Shown here piece after piece: positions 18,531-31,205 of a stretch of 60,000 nucleotides of DNA. Each line of letters begins with the position of its first letter. The first letter of the stretch is position 1. Made by a program: the position numbers and the translations under genes. Origin of the DNA: Strigamia acuminata (lineage: Eukaryota; Arthropoda; Chilopoda; Geophilomorpha; Linotaeniidae); the NCBI GenBank assembly GCA_949358305.1, contig OX442321.1:1800001-1860000 (forward strand), given 5' to 3'. A model generated the notes under the pieces. That model had not been told where the DNA came from. It searched no databases and saw nothing but the letters and a program-made list of their open reading frames with translations.

Positions 18531-18894
18531 TAAAGGCTTGTTTACATTGTTGCAAAATTGCGTTCGAATTGATGTGAACACCACAATTTCGTGCGTGGAA
18601 GTTTGTGTGGCAACCCTTCGCACGAGAAATTTCAGAGTAGACTTGAAAGTCTACTTTTTCGCTTCGCTTGGAAAGTTTGCACGCGTTGGCCAATGACAGA
18701 CGAGATAGCGTATGTCGTCACCAACTTCACAATTGATTCAAAATGGCAGCACCACGTTGGACAAGTGAAACGAGACTTCACTTCGTCACTTCTCTTTGCT
18801 TCATCGAAAACATGAGAAGCAAATTTTTTCATGTGAATTTTTGGGCGCGACCATTTCGCGTGCTAAATTTTGCAACAATGTAAATGAGCCTTTA
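18531..18894. mobile_element. MITE-like element with about 28-bp terminal inverted repeats
   Basis: The left end TAAAGGCTTGTTTACATTGT is the inverse of the right end ACAATGTAAATGAGCCTTTA, and the match continues inward to about 28 bp with two mismatches. The 364-bp body has no transposase frame and contains an internal GTAGACTT...AAGTCTAC palindrome. Confidence 0.65.
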
Positions 18895-21800
18895 ATCACT
18901 CATGTAAATATTCTTGTGCGTGATGCCTCGTTCTTAACTACTATTACAACAATATCATTGCGATCCACTACAATCCAGAAGCACAAAACACACTTCGTAA
19001 TACCAGTAAATATCGGAGATTTTAATTTCCGTTTTTGTGGTTTATTAATATAAATTTAAAATTTCAGTAGAATGGATTTAATAAGGCGAGTTTCTCTTTA
19101 TGCAGCGAGCCTTAAGGTGTAGAAAATTGGTTTGACAGGTAATGTAAATTTCGAATAGAGAAAAAAAATAGATTCTATATGAAGTTGCATTCTTAAGGCT
19201 TAGGGAAATCTTAAATGTCTCACAGCATTAAAATAAGAAGAAAATATAAAAATAATTTTTTTTTTCTTCGAAGGAATATTTGCCTTTGGGTTTCTCTTGT
19301 CTGGAATCAGTTTGTTATTGACTGACAACTTGAAACTTTATATTCAAAAAATAAAAATAATAAATAATTGAATTGAAAAAAAATAATAATAAAAAAAAAA
19401 AAAAAAATTTTTTTGGAAATTTTTTTTTAATTGTTTGTTTTGTGCAGAAATAACATGAAACTGAATATAAATATTGTTTGTTTGGTTTTGCAACAATATT
19501 TTTCTATTTTATTGGAAATTGTTTAATTGATTTCAAGTAGCGGCACCGGATTGCTGCGAAAGAAGATCCAGATGTTCTAAATTGGATAAGACGTAAAATA
19601 AAAGAAATTCCACCTGTGTTTGACTACAAACGAAGAAGAAGAAATAAAGTGGATAAAAAAATCACTCGCTTCAGTAAATGTAACAAAAGCATCAAAATGT
19701 GTCTTGGTTTGGGTTTTAAAGGTAAAAGTCTTCGGGGAAAGTAATTAAATTGGCTGTGCAGTATTTGTGTTAGCCAATTTATTAGTGTGGCATGAAAGCT
19801 CCGCCTTAATTTCGTAGTGGGCTTTCCTGCAATGTTAATTGCTTTTGTTTTTAAGGATTGATTTTTTTTTTGTTTGCTAAAATATTCTCAGTTTTAAGGC
19901 GGAGAGAATTTATTTATTCATTAGTTAATGTCTTTAAACAATGTTAAATACTGATGAATATGGCGACATTAATTTTGAGCTTATTTTCATTAACATTCAA
20001 GTGGAATGCGAATAAAGAACAAAGAATTTCGTCTTATTTTACATAAATTGCGAAGAAAATAAATTTTTATTTTTATAAATTTTAATTCGACTTAAAAAAA
20101 TTAAATTTTATAAGTTTTAATTATTTATACCATAGAAAAAAATTTTTTTTATTTTTTTTTTTTATAAAAGAATTCCGTAATTTATTAGTGACACAGATGC
20201 AAAACATGAGTCTGCCATTAAGCTGTGAATGTGTGATTAGTTTTGAATTTTGTCACCAGTTTAAAGCGCCGTAGCTCGTTTAAATTACCTAGATATACAC
20301 CAACCCCTTTTCCACGTTTTTTTTATTATCTTTATTTTAAACTTGCCGTTGCATTATGCCACAATTTTGCCCCCTCGCTCATGTTTTTCGACCGAAGTGA
20401 CTAATTACCGCGTTTATTTGATTTAACATGTTGGCTGCTAGGGGCCCTTAAGCGTGCAATGGGGCAATATTTACCAACCCAAAAATGTAATCAACAACAA
20501 GAATTATCAGTCACAAGATCGGAATTTTACAGATTAGCAAATGCAAACATGTTGTGCCAAATAATCAAAACAATAAATTTTAAAAAATCCGAAAAAAAAT
20601 TTAAATTTTTTTTTTTTTTACTTCCTGTCAAAACTAATTATTAAAAAAAAATTAAATTGATTTTAGAAACCCACATGGTTGAAAAATATATTTTAGAATA
20701 CTGTGCTGCCTCGAATAAACGCCGGTCGAGTCGGTTCACTGATTTTCTTGATTTTGGGAGACCGCAAGTGACGATTTTTACGTCATAAAATCGAAATTTG
20801 ATGTCACAAAATCGGATTTCTGAAAACCCACACGCAGTATCGCTTTTCTTGATTTTCTTGATTTTCAGCCGTCAAGAAAATCACGATTTCGGAAATCCAT
20901 TTAAGATTGAACGCACCTCGTGTGTTTTTGAACCGTATTTGGCTTAACCGGTGTTTTCACATTTTCTAGTCGATTCAATCCATCAATAAGTCCATAATCC
21001 ATATAAAGTTAATTTTTGGAACGGACGGACAGCTGTGTTCAAGTTCATTACATTTCAAGGGGAGTTTTGATAAATCTCCGGCTTGGGAGTGTCCATTTCC
21101 CATTAATCACTTCACTTGCAGCGCCAATTCAAGCCTTGTACACTCCTACGTGAGCTATCGTTTTCTTTTTCACCCTATACCGAGAAACCCAAAATTGATA
21201 TCGAAATATACACAATTTGCTCCTATTTGAGCGTTGTCGCGTGATATTCCTCGTGACCCGAGTTGCGTGTCTCAAAATTTCTATCAAAGCCAAACGAATT
21301 TCGTAGAACAAAAAAAAACAACAAATGGCGAATAAATGTCAACTTTTAGTAGTATTTTAATTATGAAAAATGATCGAAAATAATATTTCTCCAGCACTTT
21401 TATTACTCAAAATTTCATAATTAATAATTTTTATTTAAAACAAAAAATAGAAATTGAATTGAACGACGTAAACGATGTAATCATCTTGTTGAATGACGCA
21501 CGAATAAAATTAGAGGCAAAAAAAAGTTCTTTTGAGGCGTTTTTCTAATGATTTCTGTGTAGAGGATTTTATTGAGTGACTGTAGGCTCCTAAATGCTTC
21601 TTTTCTCTCTTTTTACGCTTTTCTCAATGGGTTTTTATGCGAATCATCAATAAAATTCAACACAGACATCAAGAATGGGTTACTCGGCTTTAACTGTGTC
21701 CTCCAGACGGGTCAGTGTGCAATAAAACAAAGATAATTGGATTTGGAGTTGTGGAATAGTGTGTGCGACTTTTAGAATTTATTTTAAAAAAATACGGAGT

Positions 21801-22544
21801 AAAAAATAAAAATATTTAAAAAAAAATGTCAAGTCATCTGGAAAAATGAGGCGAAGTTTATTGCTGTGAATTTGTGGAATTTCTAGAATTTTTCTCCATT
21901 TTTCTTCATTTTTCTCCATTTATCTTTGGGTCCTTCTAAAAGGGTCGTCCCCTCGCTGTTTTTGAAAGGCTTTTATTTAACTAGACATGAATATTTGTTT
22001 GTTTGTGTGTTTGTTTCAACTTCCGGTGTTGGTTTGGATTGTTTTCGGAAAATATTGTTAATTTCTTTGCTTTTCTACACCTGTGTGACCGAACGATTTT
22101 TTTGTGTCATTGTTTATAGCTAGTTTTAACACTTAATGTTTAATTGGTGATGGTAAATATATTCCTGGTCAGCTGTTAACGTCAAAAAAATTATAATTGA
22201 GTATTTTTTTTTTAAATTAATTTTGAGAATGAATTTTAAAAAATGTTACATAATGAATAAAATCTTGTCATGAATTCAGTTCCGCTATATTCCATCTGGA
22301 CAAGGTTATCGTGTTTTCTTTTTAATTTTTTAATTTCTTGAAAAACGTCATAAATCACCGCGAGGTGGCGGTAGTAATTTTCTCATTCCAAATAAACAGT
22401 AATTTTTTAAAAGAGTTCACACGAACTAGCTTTATTTTTTAAGGTTTTCAATTATATAGATAATATAATTTCGTACCCTTGATTTGAAAAAACTAAATAT
22501 AAAGTTAATTAAATGAAAAATACAATTTAAAACGTGAAACGAGT

Positions 22545-22572
22545 GTTGACGCACCATCGATGTTGCTGGGAG
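22545..22572 (+). promoter_or_regulatory. Proximal sequence element of U1-like copy 3
   Basis: The block is nearly identical to the one at 17336-17365 and sits at the same distance from the transcript start (-67 to -40). Confidence 0.65.
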
Positions 22573-22611
22573 GTTCGAACTAGACCTCTTTCGACTTGAC
22601 GATTGCAAAGC

Positions 22612-22773
22612 ATACTTACCTGGCGTAGGACTCAACTTTGATCCATTAGGAAGTTGTCCCAGGTTGAGGCCTTTACATTGCACTCTGTTTGGGCTGACAC
22701 TTGCGATTGCCCCAAATTGGGGTAACTCGGGCGCGCTATTTTTGCGTGTGGGGACTGCGTTCGCGCTATCCCT
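22612..22773 (+). ncRNA. U1 snRNA-like gene, copy 3
   Basis: It matches copy 2 almost base for base through the 5' end ATACTTACCTGG and stems I-III. The Sm region changes from CAATTTTTGTTAG to CTATTTTTGCGTG, and the stem II loop flank from CACATAGT to CACTCTGT. The terminal hairpin reads GACTGCGTTCGCGC, closer to the common animal form. The weaker Sm site makes it a candidate variant gene or early pseudogene. Both copies keep the same upstream element. Confidence 0.8.
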
Positions 22774-25136
22774 ACTTTAAACAATACAAAATAAGATATT
22801 TAAATTTATAATAATGCGAAGTGTGGTGGTGTTATCGCGTTTTTGTTTCAATTTTCGTATTTTGTATTCAAAATTGGAAGGGAATAGTGAATTGTTGTAA
22901 ATATTTATGTTTATTGAGTCGTTGGATTTGCAACACGTTCAGTATTGATGCGTGGTGAAAACATTAATATTTAAATAACTAGTCGTTTATTTTTTTTGTT
23001 TTTCTTTCGTTTTTCCTGGAGGAAAAAGCAATATAAAGTATTATTCAAAATTGAAATAAATTGAAATTTATTTTTATTTTATTTATTTTTTTTTAGAATA
23101 AAATATAATTTAGAATTTATTGTGTAGTTAAATTTAGGGGAAAAAAAATGCGAGATAGGATTTTATGTTTACGGTAATCTGATTGGCTTAGGAAAATATC
23201 TCGCTTCACTGATCTGTATTAAGCCGATCGGGATTTTAAAGGCTTATAGTGAAATACGTCGTCAGATAGAAATCAGGATCAATTCGAGTTACGCTCAACT
23301 TTTAGTCGGCACAACCCATATGCTTCAAAAATATATTTTACAATAATTTTCTCATGTTCCCATGCTAAGACTAGTTTAAGCCTTTTCATTGCATGCGGTT
23401 ACGTAAAAATTAGGTTGCGCGTAAACTTATTTCTTATAGTTATAAAATTATCCTTACGTTAAACATGTCGCGTGATCACCAAAATTGTAGTAGTCTACGC
23501 TATTTTCAGTTAGCTCCGTTAGAGTTATGATTTTTCCACTATACTTATAAGTTATTGTTATTGCAACAAATGATTTCGCTGAAATAAATTTTTATATTTT
23601 GCATATTTGCATAAAATGGAATTTTTAGTGCATAAAACGAATTTTATTTCACATATATATCCGGTCTCCACTTATAACTATACCGGGGGTTTTTATAAGG
23701 GAAAATTGTAAAACGCAGTTTGCGGCAATATATTTTTTAACCATATGGGAATGTTCGATTTTCTTTTATGTTTTTTTTTTTTATTTTTATTTCTCCCACC
23801 CCCCATTTTTTTAATTTTTTTTTCTGATGGTAATGGGAACTAAAAGACGCTTTAATCCTTCAGCTTCATTATCAGGTAATTGGTGGAGGCTGCGATGACG
23901 TGAGAGAGTCTGTGATAAGCTTAGATTCAAATCTTCTCTGACTCTAATACCAAATCCCCATCTTTTTTTTGCGTGATTTGAAGCTTTTTCTACGGATTAC
24001 ATCACGCTACAATTTATTTTTTCCCAGCCCCAATTAAATCCTCTCTTCGCTGCTCGTCTGACGCGAAAGCTCCGCCTTGTGCGGCTTCACTGCATAAACC
24101 TTTCTTGCCTATTAGGCTTACACATCACATTTCTATTGTATTTCCCGCTTATATTAAATTTTAAACAACTAAAATAATTCAATTAAAACATTAAACAACG
24201 AGAAAAAAATTAATCCACTCTGATATTTCTAATTTTCTAAAAATTTAAAAAAAAAAAAATTACTTTCGCAAAAAATTAAAAAATCTATTATTTCAAGCAT
24301 TATGCACCACTCCACATTGTTTATTGAATCATTACATTAACATTATAAAATAAGCATTAATTTTTCACCAAAAAAAAAAAAATTCATTTTCCTTATTAAT
24401 TTTAAAGCTTTAACACAAAATCCAATAATAAGCCTAATCCCCATAGGTTAACATGGCAAAAAAAATCAGTTTGACATAAAAAAAATTTCTAAAACACAAT
24501 TTATAATTCCATCAAGTGATCAATAAACGTGGGGTCAGTGAGAAAGAGTGGACGCAAGGCCCGAGGCCACATTATCCCAATTAGAGGATTTTGATGCAGT
24601 CAGGAGCAAATACACACAGCTGCTGCTGGTGCGGGATGCGCGCTCTTTGAAGAGGAAGAATCAGACAGTGGCAGGGGTAGGCGTAGGGGTAGGGGTAGGG
24701 GATAGAGATGGGGTGAATTATGACAAGTGATTTTAAAAGCAAGCCTGCCTTCCTTCCTTCGGATGAGTCAGCAGCTGAGATGATTGGGGTTTGTGGTGCT
24801 GTTTTATTTATTTTTTAAGGTTTTTGGGATCAATGTGTTGATGGCAAGACAAGTATTTTGTAGCTGCAGTCAAGAGTTTTCAATTTGGATAATGTTGTGG
24901 ATGCATGCTGATGAGTCAGGCTTGGACTGCTTGTTTATTGATTGGCGGAGCTGTAAATAACGTCTTGTGTAGTTGTTGGTTTTTTTTTGTTTTATTTTTT
25001 GTTTTTGGGTATAATGGGTTTTAATTAATGGAGTAATTATTTCTGTTTAATCAGTTTGATAAATGTGGGGTTTGTTTAGCACTTGTTGGTGATTTATAAT
25101 GGGGTTTTATGTTTTTGATTATTTTTTGTATTTTGA

Positions 25137-26200
25137 AGATTTTGGTTAAAGTTTTGATGGTTTTGGTTAAAGTTTTGATGGTTTTGGTTAAAGATTTGAT
25201 GTTTTGATGAAAATTGGGATGATTTGGTGAAAATTGTGGTGATTTTGGTGAAAATTGTGATGATTTTGGTGAAAATTGTGATGATTTTGGTGAAAATTGT
25301 GATGATTTTGGTTAGATTTTGATGATTTTGGTTAGATTTTGATAATTTTGGTTAGATTTTGATGATTTTAGTTGGATTTTGATGATTTTAGCTGGATTTT
25401 GATGATTTTAGCTGGATTTTGATGATTTTAGTTAGATTTTGATGATTTTAGTTGGATTTTGATGATTTTAGTTGGATTTTGATGATTTTTAGTTAGATTT
25501 TGATGATTTTGATTGAAATTTACAGAGTTTTGATTAGACTTGGATGATTTTGGTTACGTTTTGATGATTCCAGCTTCATTTTGATGATTTCAGTTACATT
25601 TTGGTGATTTCAATTACATTTTGATGATTTCTTTTACATTTTTGATGATTTTAGCTGGATTTTGATGATTTTAGTTACATTTTGGTGATTTCAATTACAT
25701 TTTGATGATTTCTTTTACATTTTTGATGATTTTAGCTGGATTTTGATGATTTTAGTTAGATTTTGATGATTTTAGCTGGATTTTGATGATTTTAGTTAGA
25801 TTTTGATGATTTTATTTGGATTTTGATTATTTTGGTTAGATTTTGATGATTTTAGTTGGATTTTGATGATTTTGGTTAGATTTTGATAATTTTTGTTGGA
25901 TTTTGATGATTTTATTTAGATTTTGATGATTTCTTTTACATTTTGACGATTTCTTTTACATTTTGATGATTCTAATTGAAATTTAGAGAGTTTTGATTAG
26001 TCTTGGATGATTTTGGTTACGTTTTGATGATTTCAATTACATTTTGATGATTCCAGCTTTATTTTGATGATTTCAGTTACATTTTGATGATTTCATTTAC
26101 ATTTTGATGATTTCAGTTACATTTTGATGATTTCTTTTACATTTTGATGATTTTAGTTACATTTTTATGACTACCCAGCTCTATTGTGATGATTTCAGTG
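25137..26200. repeat. Tandem array, unit about 20 bp (GATTTTGATGATTTTAGTTG)
   Basis: More than 50 imperfect units cover about 1 kb. Variants include GGTGAAAATTGTGATGATTT near the start and TTTTACATTTTGATGATTTC near the end. Higher-order repeats are visible: blocks at 25630 and 25720 repeat the same variant order. Confidence 0.9.
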
Positions 26201-26767
26201 CAAAATGGGTTTAAATATCGATTTCTACTCCATTTTTACTATAAAATTTGATAATAATAGCTATAACTTCACCTACATTTTTCCCAAAAGAAATGTAAGT
26301 GGCAATAAGCTAGCTCTGAGCCAAATTGCAATTACCACCGCTTTTACCTTACGCTACCAAAGACATAAAAAGTGTCAATTTTATTGTCCCTTTCCCCTCT
26401 TTCTTGCTCATAATTGGGTATTTGGTGACTATACACCGTTCCGCTTTTTCCGCACATATAAAAATATATATATTCAGTGGAAAAGGGAAAAAAAGTAAAG
26501 AAAACGACAATTCCAAGGGTGAATCATTCCACTTGCAACTTTTTTGAATATATACAAAACGGGGGAAAATCATTGAGTTTTATTGTTCAACAAAATTGAA
26601 TTGTTGCGACCCTTACCAAAGGGTGCGAGTCAATTGAGACGATAAAAGTCTATTTTCACATCTTGTATATTTTATAAACAAATGACCAAAAGAGGGATGG
26701 AAAAGCATAACATTTGAATTTTATTTCGGCGAAAAAATTTAATAAAATAAAATAAAATTTTTTTTTC

Positions 26768-26788
26768 GGGGGGGTTGGGGGGGGGGGG
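26768..26788 (+). other. G-run with quadruplex potential
   Basis: Seven G, TT, then twelve G occur in an otherwise AT-rich stretch. An intramolecular G-quadruplex is possible. Length in an assembly may be unreliable. Confidence 0.4.
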
Positions 26789-28634
26789 AATTAATAATTG
26801 ATGAAATTGCGTTGTCACGAGTGTAAAAAGGCAGAGTTTGGCGTGTATTGTCGATTGGGTTTAAATGCATTATTTATTTAGACAAATACTGGAATAGAGT
26901 TTGAGTTTAGTGCGCCACATTTTCGTCACTAATGTCGCTTATTAAATATTAATGGAGACGTCAAAGCGAGTTGAGTGTGAACATGTGCCACTCTGTTTTT
27001 ATCCGTGAGTCAAAAGCAAAAATCTATATCTAGATTTCTGAAACCAAGTCGACTGACAAGTCACAATTCAGGAGGGGGAGAAGAAAAATCGATCAAGATT
27101 GCTGGCAAAATATACTCCTCGACTGCCATTTAACCAAAAAAAAATATAAAAAAATAATATGGTTCCACGAATTTTTTTATTTTTTTATTTTTTAATTTTT
27201 AGTTTATAAAAAATATTTTTTTTTCGTGTGTGGAATTCGAAATAAAATTGCAGAATTTTTTAAAATTTTTTTTTTTTGGTTTTTCTACATTTCGAATGAG
27301 TCATGCAGAGAATCACTTATATCTGGCACAGGGGCTGCGAGCGCCAGGAAGTGCAAATGTGATCGCGTTATCAGTAAGCGGTGGATGACACCAACCAATT
27401 TGTTGATGGGTCGACGGTGGCCAAACCTGAATTAACAAGAGAAATCCCTCATTGCACATAAAACTGCGCGCCAAAAATAACAAAAATGACAAAAATAACA
27501 AAAATGCTAAAACGCGCATGATGCCCGATGTTAATAATTTGACAATTTTTAAAATATATTTTTTTTTTAAAGAAATCGATGTGTTTCGTAATTAAAAACA
27601 TGTTAATCAGGTAATTAAGTAGAAATGCATTCTTAAAACACGTTTAATTAGAGGAGAGAGCGCGAGGTGGCGAAATGAAGACGTTTGTGCGGAGTATTTG
27701 GAGTAAATTGACCGGACAAATGCGCTTAATGATTCGATCTTAATTCTGTGGCTGCACACATGAATTTTTGTGCGCTGGTTGGACGTGAGATGATCGTTTG
27801 GTTTCTGTTTGTTTGATGTGTGATTATTATTTTGTTGTTTTGGAGATTGGTGATGAAATGACGTATTGGGGGTTCGTTTGGGTACTGATGGCTGATATTG
27901 TTCGTGTAATCGCGCAGGTTTTCGCGCCATTTGATCTGCAGGAAGAAATTTCCATGTTTGTGAATGGTTATTTTAACCTTGAGGGGTGTAATCTGGTGTC
28001 TGCGAGTGGAATCGAAAGTTGTTTGATTAAAGCTTGCAGCAAAAAATAGAAAGTCTGGAATTTTTTTTTATGTTTATTTTGAGGTGAAATGTGTAGAAAA
28101 TTTAGAAAATTTAGAATATTTACGTTAATTGGCTGGAAAATGTACAAAATGTAAAAAAATGTACAAATTTTAGAAAAAAATTGATAAGAATTTTAGGAAA
28201 TTTAGAAAAAAAATTAATAAGATTTTAACAAAATTTAGAAAAAAAATTAATAAGAATTTTAAAAAAAAAATTAGAAAAAAATTAATAAAAACATGAGAAA
28301 ATTTAGAAAAAAAGTTATTATGAAGTCTATAAAACTCTCAGAAGAAAATCAAAACAATTTACACAAAGAAAAATATTCCAAAAATATTAGAAAATCATAT
28401 TTGACATAAAATTAACATCTCCTGTAATAAAACAAAAACCATTTTGATGGCCACATAAAACAACAATAATTTAATATGATAATTTTTATACCTTATTGAT
28501 TCCAGTACTTTCAAAGTACAAGTATGCACATATCAATTTTTATGAGTTTGAATTTCAACGTTTTAACAGCCAAAAATTGTACATAAACACAAACACTTGC
28601 TCTGAACGTGTACAGCAGCGAAGCCAAAATCAAC

Positions 28635-28875
28635 ATGAAATTCATGAATTTTACTTTTATTTTCTTTTTACTCTGCATCATCATTCACATTGATTGGTAC
28701 AATAATTTTAAATTACATTTGGGAGGCCAATTGCTTAATGTTTTTACAACTTTTCTTTTCAAGTGTTGCATCAAAAGTTACAATCGTTCCGGGCTGCATA
28801 CTTAAATCATTCATGTGCACAGAACGCTGGAAATGCTGCGAGGGACTTAATTGTGTCGATTTCAAATGCATATAA
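28635..28875 (+). CDS. Secreted six-cysteine peptide gene, knottin-like (copy A)
   Basis: Exons are 28635-28696 and 28764-28875, with a 67-nt GT-AG intron in phase 2 after codon 20, giving 57 residues. Exon 1 encodes a strongly hydrophobic signal peptide, and cleavage is expected after the Val-Ala-Ser just past the junction. The mature part has six cysteines spaced C-x6-C-x5-CC-x4-C-x4-C, the spacing of inhibitor cystine knot (knottin) peptides. That fold occurs in arthropod toxins, antimicrobial peptides and protease inhibitors, so function is not settled. The exon structure, split Cys codon and 3' UTR are shared with the four-cysteine genes around it. A near-identical inverted copy lies at 33597-33836. 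Confidence 0.8.
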
Positions 28876-29007
28876 ATAGTAGAAAGTGAATTAACAATGT
28901 CTTGTAGTAACTGACAATAAATTACAATTTACTAGAATTTATGTTGCTGTAATTTTATTTTGAGTCAGTATCCGGTCTGACGCCATCTCTTGGCAACTTC
29001 CGAATAT

Positions 29008-29022
29008 AACAATAGTATTGTT
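29008..29022. promoter_or_regulatory. Shared upstream palindrome AACAATAGTATTGTT (gene at 29192)
   Basis: A 15-bp inverted repeat lies 184 bp before the start codon. Each half (AACAATA / TATTGTT) matches the SOX/HMG-box core AACAAT. The same palindrome recurs upstream of several cluster genes. Confidence 0.6.
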
Positions 29023-29191
29023 TCGGAATTTGTACGTAATTTAGGTGTGTCGATTTCAATTGTTTCAAAGTATGCTGTGATTACTTTTTATTGGTTTTGA
29101 TTTCATTGTTATAATAGCTACGAATCGAATAGAAATATCATCAGTTTTACGTTGAATTTTCAGAGCATCAGCAGAGAAACAAAAACCCAAA

Positions 29192-29426
29192 ATGAAATTG
29201 ATTGATTTCGTGTTTTTCGTGTTTGTATTCAGTGTCGTCGTTTACAACAATTGGTACAGTTGAATTGTTTACAAGATTTGAGCTGGTTTAATTAATTACT
29301 TTAAGTGATTTTTGTATAATTATTTTTTAAAGTGTTCAAGTTGCTGCTGCTTGCAGTCGCTGTCCACCTGCATTTTCCTGTATGGGTGGTAAATGCGTCA
29401 CATTGAATAAGAATGGCATGAATTAA
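29192..29426 (+). CDS. Secreted four-cysteine peptide gene (copy B)
   Basis: Exons are 29192-29253 and 29333-29426, intron 79 nt, phase 2, 51 residues. Exon 1 encodes a hydrophobic signal peptide of the family type. The mature part begins after an Ala run and carries C-x2-C-x5-C-x4-C, allowing two disulfides. A one-base deletion near the end relative to related copies removes the usual stop and adds a few residues before TAA. An AATAAA signal lies about 15 nt downstream. I do not recognise the peptide family; the architecture suggests an exported defence, venom-like or signalling peptide. Confidence 0.75.
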
Positions 29427-29736
29427 TTGTCAATAAATTACAAATTACAAGAATTTATTCTTTTTTTTATTTAAAAAAAAATGAGGGAGGGTGTTTTAAT
29501 GTGCTTTTAGCTGCGGCTTTTATTCGAGGGGGGCTCTTAATCGATGGAACACGGTTATTTTATTACGTAAGATAGTTTGAGGTAGTGGAAGATCAAAACA
29601 TCTACAAACACAAATGGAAAACTCAGACAATTAACAACAAATGACTCAAATAAACCTAAAACGGGGTTATTTTTATATTGTATTTCTAATAAAATCTCTC
29701 TTGTAAAACGGGATATTGGAATGACGTGTTTGATAC

Positions 29737-29751
29737 AACAATAGTATTGTT
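29737..29751. promoter_or_regulatory. Shared upstream palindrome (gene at 29953)
   Basis: AACAATAGTATTGTT lies 216 bp before the ancestral start codon, the same sequence as at 29008 and 35215. Confidence 0.55.
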
Positions 29752-29952
29752 TCGTAATTTGGGTGGGTCGATTTCAATGTTTTCAAAGTATGTTGTGATT
29801 AATTTTTATTGGTTTACATTTCAATGTTTTCAAAGTATGCTGTGATTAATTTTTATTGGTTTTAATTTCAATGTGATAATAGCTAAGAATCGAATAGAAA
29901 TATCGTCAGTCTAACGTTGAACTTTCTGCGCAGCAGAGAACCAAAAATCAAA

Positions 29953-30163
29953 ATAAAATTGATTAATGTCGTGTTTTGTTTGTTTGTATTCAGTGTCGTC
30001 GTTTACAACAAATGGTACGGTTGAATTGTTTACAAGATTTGAGCTGGTTTAATCAATTACTATTACTTACAATGATTTTTGTATACCGGTAATTATTTTT
30101 TAAAGTGTTCAAGCTACTGTTTGCGGCGGCGGCCGTCGCTGTCTACCCGGAGAATTGTCGTAA
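29953..30163 (+). pseudogene. C-type peptide gene with lost start codon
   Basis: Exon positions 29953-30014 and 30106-30163 align with the C-type genes at 35431 and 37984. The start codon is ATA instead of ATG, and no in-frame ATG replaces it before the signal peptide. Exon 2 also has the early TAA seen in the other two C copies, leaving two cysteines. The donor (GTACGG) and acceptor (TTTTTTAAAG) are intact. Confidence 0.75.
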
Positions 30164-30459
30164 ATGCGTCACATTGGAATAAGAATGGCTTGTATTAATT
30201 GTCAATAAATTACAAATTACAAGAATTTATTCTTTTTTTTTATTTAAAAAAAAATGAGGGAGGGTGTACTTTTAGCTGCGGCCCTTATTCGAGGGCGGCT
30301 CTTAATCGAAGGAGTAAGATAGTTTGAGGTAGTATTCGGTCTGAAGTCATCCTTTGGTATCTCCTTACAAATGAGACGGAATTTAATTTTGGAGATAAAA
30401 ATTGCAATAAGAAATTTGATTTTTACTTGTAGAATGAAATTTTGTCGCGTAAAATACAA

Positions 30460-30735
30460 CTTTTATGTTTTAAATGCAAAATTTTACACGTTAAACTCGC
30501 ATTTTTTAAGTAAAAATTGCATTTTACACACAAAAAAACAGCATTTTACAGCTAAAAATTGGGTTTTACACACAAAAATTGCATTTTACACATTAAAAAT
30601 TGCATTTTACACATTAAAAATTGCATTTTACACATAAAAATTGCATTTTACACATAAAAAATTGCATTTTACACAAAAAATTGAATTTCATACATAAAAA
30701 ATTGCACTTTTCACAAAAAATTGCATTTTTTACGT
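30460..30735. repeat. 20-21 bp tandem array (TTTTACACATTAAAAATTGCA type)
   Basis: About a dozen units combine a TTTTACACA segment and an A run followed by TTGCA. Equivalent arrays occur at the same place in the other two copies of the 2.5-kb unit. The long open frames across such arrays arise because 21 is a multiple of three. Confidence 0.9.
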
Positions 30736-31021
30736 ACAAATTCCAATTTACATTTTATACATTAATTCACTAAAAAAGAAACATCTACAAACATCTACAA
30801 ACAAAAATGTAAAACTAAAACAATTAACAACAAATGACTCAAATAACCTAAAACAGGGTTATTTTTATATTCTATTTCTAATAAAACCTCTCTTTTAATT
30901 CCACAGTAAAACGGGATATTCGAATGACGTCTTTTATACAAATATAAGATCTACCGGTAGTTAAATTTTTCAAATAATCTCTTGGAATATCAATTCAAAC
31001 CATAATGGTCTCACATAAAAC

Positions 31022-31036
31022 AACAATACTATTGTT
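31022..31036. promoter_or_regulatory. Shared upstream palindrome (gene at 31206)
   Basis: AACAATACTATTGTT lies 184 bp before the start codon; it is the other-strand form of the motif at 29008. It follows the conserved stretch CACATAAAACAACAATA. Confidence 0.6.
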
Positions 31037-31205
31037 TGATAATCTGAATATAGGTGTGTCGAATTCAATGCTTCAAAAGTGTGCTGTAATTAATTTTGAC
31101 AGGTTTTGATTCCAATGTTTTAATAGCTTGAATAAAAATGAATAGAAATATCATCACTCTTACCTCGAATTCGCAGAGCACAGAACCAAAAAATCCAAAA
31201 TCAAA

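Larger units (their letters stand above)
17565..22544. other. AT-rich region without a supported protein gene
   Basis: The stretch contains poly-A/T-rich low-complexity DNA (17700-17900, 19370-19440, 20040-20165), two MITE-like elements and a patch of GATTTTCTTGATTTT motifs near 20740-20910. Short ORFs lack splice context or coding character. Confidence 0.5.
22774..28074. other. AT-rich region without a supported gene
   Basis: I see a long tandem array at 25137-26200, a G-run at 26768-26788, short TAGGGG repeats near 24676-24705 and low-complexity A/T stretches. A 60-codon frame at 24548-24730 and frames near 27607-28049 are open but have no ATG, splice or family evidence that I trust. Confidence 0.5.
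28075..29490 (+). repeat. Left arm of a 1.4-kb inverted duplication
   Basis: This segment carries two peptide genes (28635 and 29192) and matches the reverse complement of about 33000-34440, including flanking non-coding DNA such as the TAGAATATTTACG block near 28110. The arms differ by scattered substitutions and small indels. Confidence 0.9.

Noticed and set aside
22560-22590. Possible tRNA B-box (GGTTCGAACTAGA) upstream of U1-like copy 3
   Set aside because: No matching A-box, acceptor stem or cloverleaf; the sequence is part of the conserved U1 promoter region.
24548-24730. 60-codon plus-strand ORF near a TAGGGG repeat
   Set aside because: It starts at GTG, runs into a short tandem repeat, and no convincing splice sites or ATG are present. 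It could be an exon, but the evidence is too thin.
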